From Collinsella sp. (GTDB taxonomy: Bacteria; Actinomycetota; Coriobacteriia; Coriobacteriales; Coriobacteriaceae), in NCBI GenBank assembly GCA_019419645.1, contig DXZN01000001.1, positions 45,161 through 108,639 on the forward strand: a DNA stretch of 63,479 bases, in the 5' to 3' direction. Shown here piece after piece: positions 63,415 through 63,479 of the stretch. The translations under genes and the position numbers were made by a program. The notes under the pieces were generated by a model. The model was not told the DNA's origin and searched no databases. It was given only the letters and a program-made list of their open reading frames with translations. Numbering within the stretch: position 1 is the stretch's first letter; the number at the start of each line of letters is the position of its first letter.

Positions 63415-63479
63415 TTTTTGGCAGGTTTTTGGCTGTCTTGTGGCATCAAATCGCCGCAAGAAGCACGGCGTTCGTATGC

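Overview
The window is high-GC chromosomal DNA from an anaerobic actinobacterium, most probably a Collinsella or close relative (Coriobacteriia). The inference rests on pyruvate:ferredoxin oxidoreductase, rubrerythrin, a large arginine deiminase locus, a cellobiose-type PTS operon, LytS/LytT-type two-component pairs, dense G+C-rich coding with short intergenic gaps, and recurrent GGGGACAGTCC-type intergenic repeats. No 16S or database comparison was possible, so genus is inference.

Layout. 1-3.3 kb: DNA metabolism (3' part of dnaX, ybaB, recR) with two small unknown proteins. 3.4-7.2 kb: a three-gene operon of an exported Ser/Gly-rich protein, a membrane Ser/Thr kinase with an altered catalytic loop, and an FHA protein. 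7.2-13.8 kb: an AT-richer accessory island lying between the intact FHA gene and a diverged copy of that gene's 3' end. It carries a broken methyltransferase, an ABC exporter and, on the opposite strand, a previously unannotated-looking RiPP cassette: a radical SAM/SPASM maturase followed by two Cys/Asp-rich precursor peptides and a 35-residue membrane peptide, the last three read directly from the sequence. 14.3-17.9 kb: nifJ. 18.1-19.5 kb: a DUF4143-type AAA ATPase. 20.1-28.3 kb: arginine catabolism, with two nearly identical carbamate kinase genes, two divergent arginine deiminases, ornithine carbamoyltransferase, a YfcC-type carrier and an XRE/S24-like regulator. 28.7-34.2 kb: PTS regulator, IIA, IIB, IIC and 6-phospho-beta-glucosidase. 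34.6-38.9 kb: C39-like peptidase, APC permease, amidohydrolase. 39-47.2 kb: two paralogous LytS/LytTR pairs enclosing a zinc-dependent phospholipase C-like protein, an MFS carrier and a glycosyltransferase. 47.3-63.5 kb: phosphodiesterase, tRNA-Asp, Rrf2 regulator, MutY-like glycosylase, rubrerythrin, a nucleotidyltransferase/HTH pair resembling a toxin-antitoxin module, rmuC, ABC exporter, nth, mfd, PAP2 phosphatase, threonine aldolase and a GNAT acetyltransferase.

How it works together. Pyruvate oxidation (nifJ), arginine fermentation to ATP (arc genes) and beta-glucoside uptake give a fermentative, gut-type energy plan. The DNA repair block (recR, mutY-like, nth, mfd) is ordinary. The most unusual part is the RiPP cassette, whose two precursors share a KHIHP start and six aligned cysteines spaced mostly C-X(2-4)-D, the pattern expected of Cys-to-Asp thioether (ranthipeptide-like) products. 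Non-coding DNA also holds structure: three unrelated-sequence but perfect long inverted repeats (29-37 bp arms), composite repeats with 14-16 bp terminal inverted repeats, and several terminator-like hairpins placed directly upstream of ribosome binding sites.
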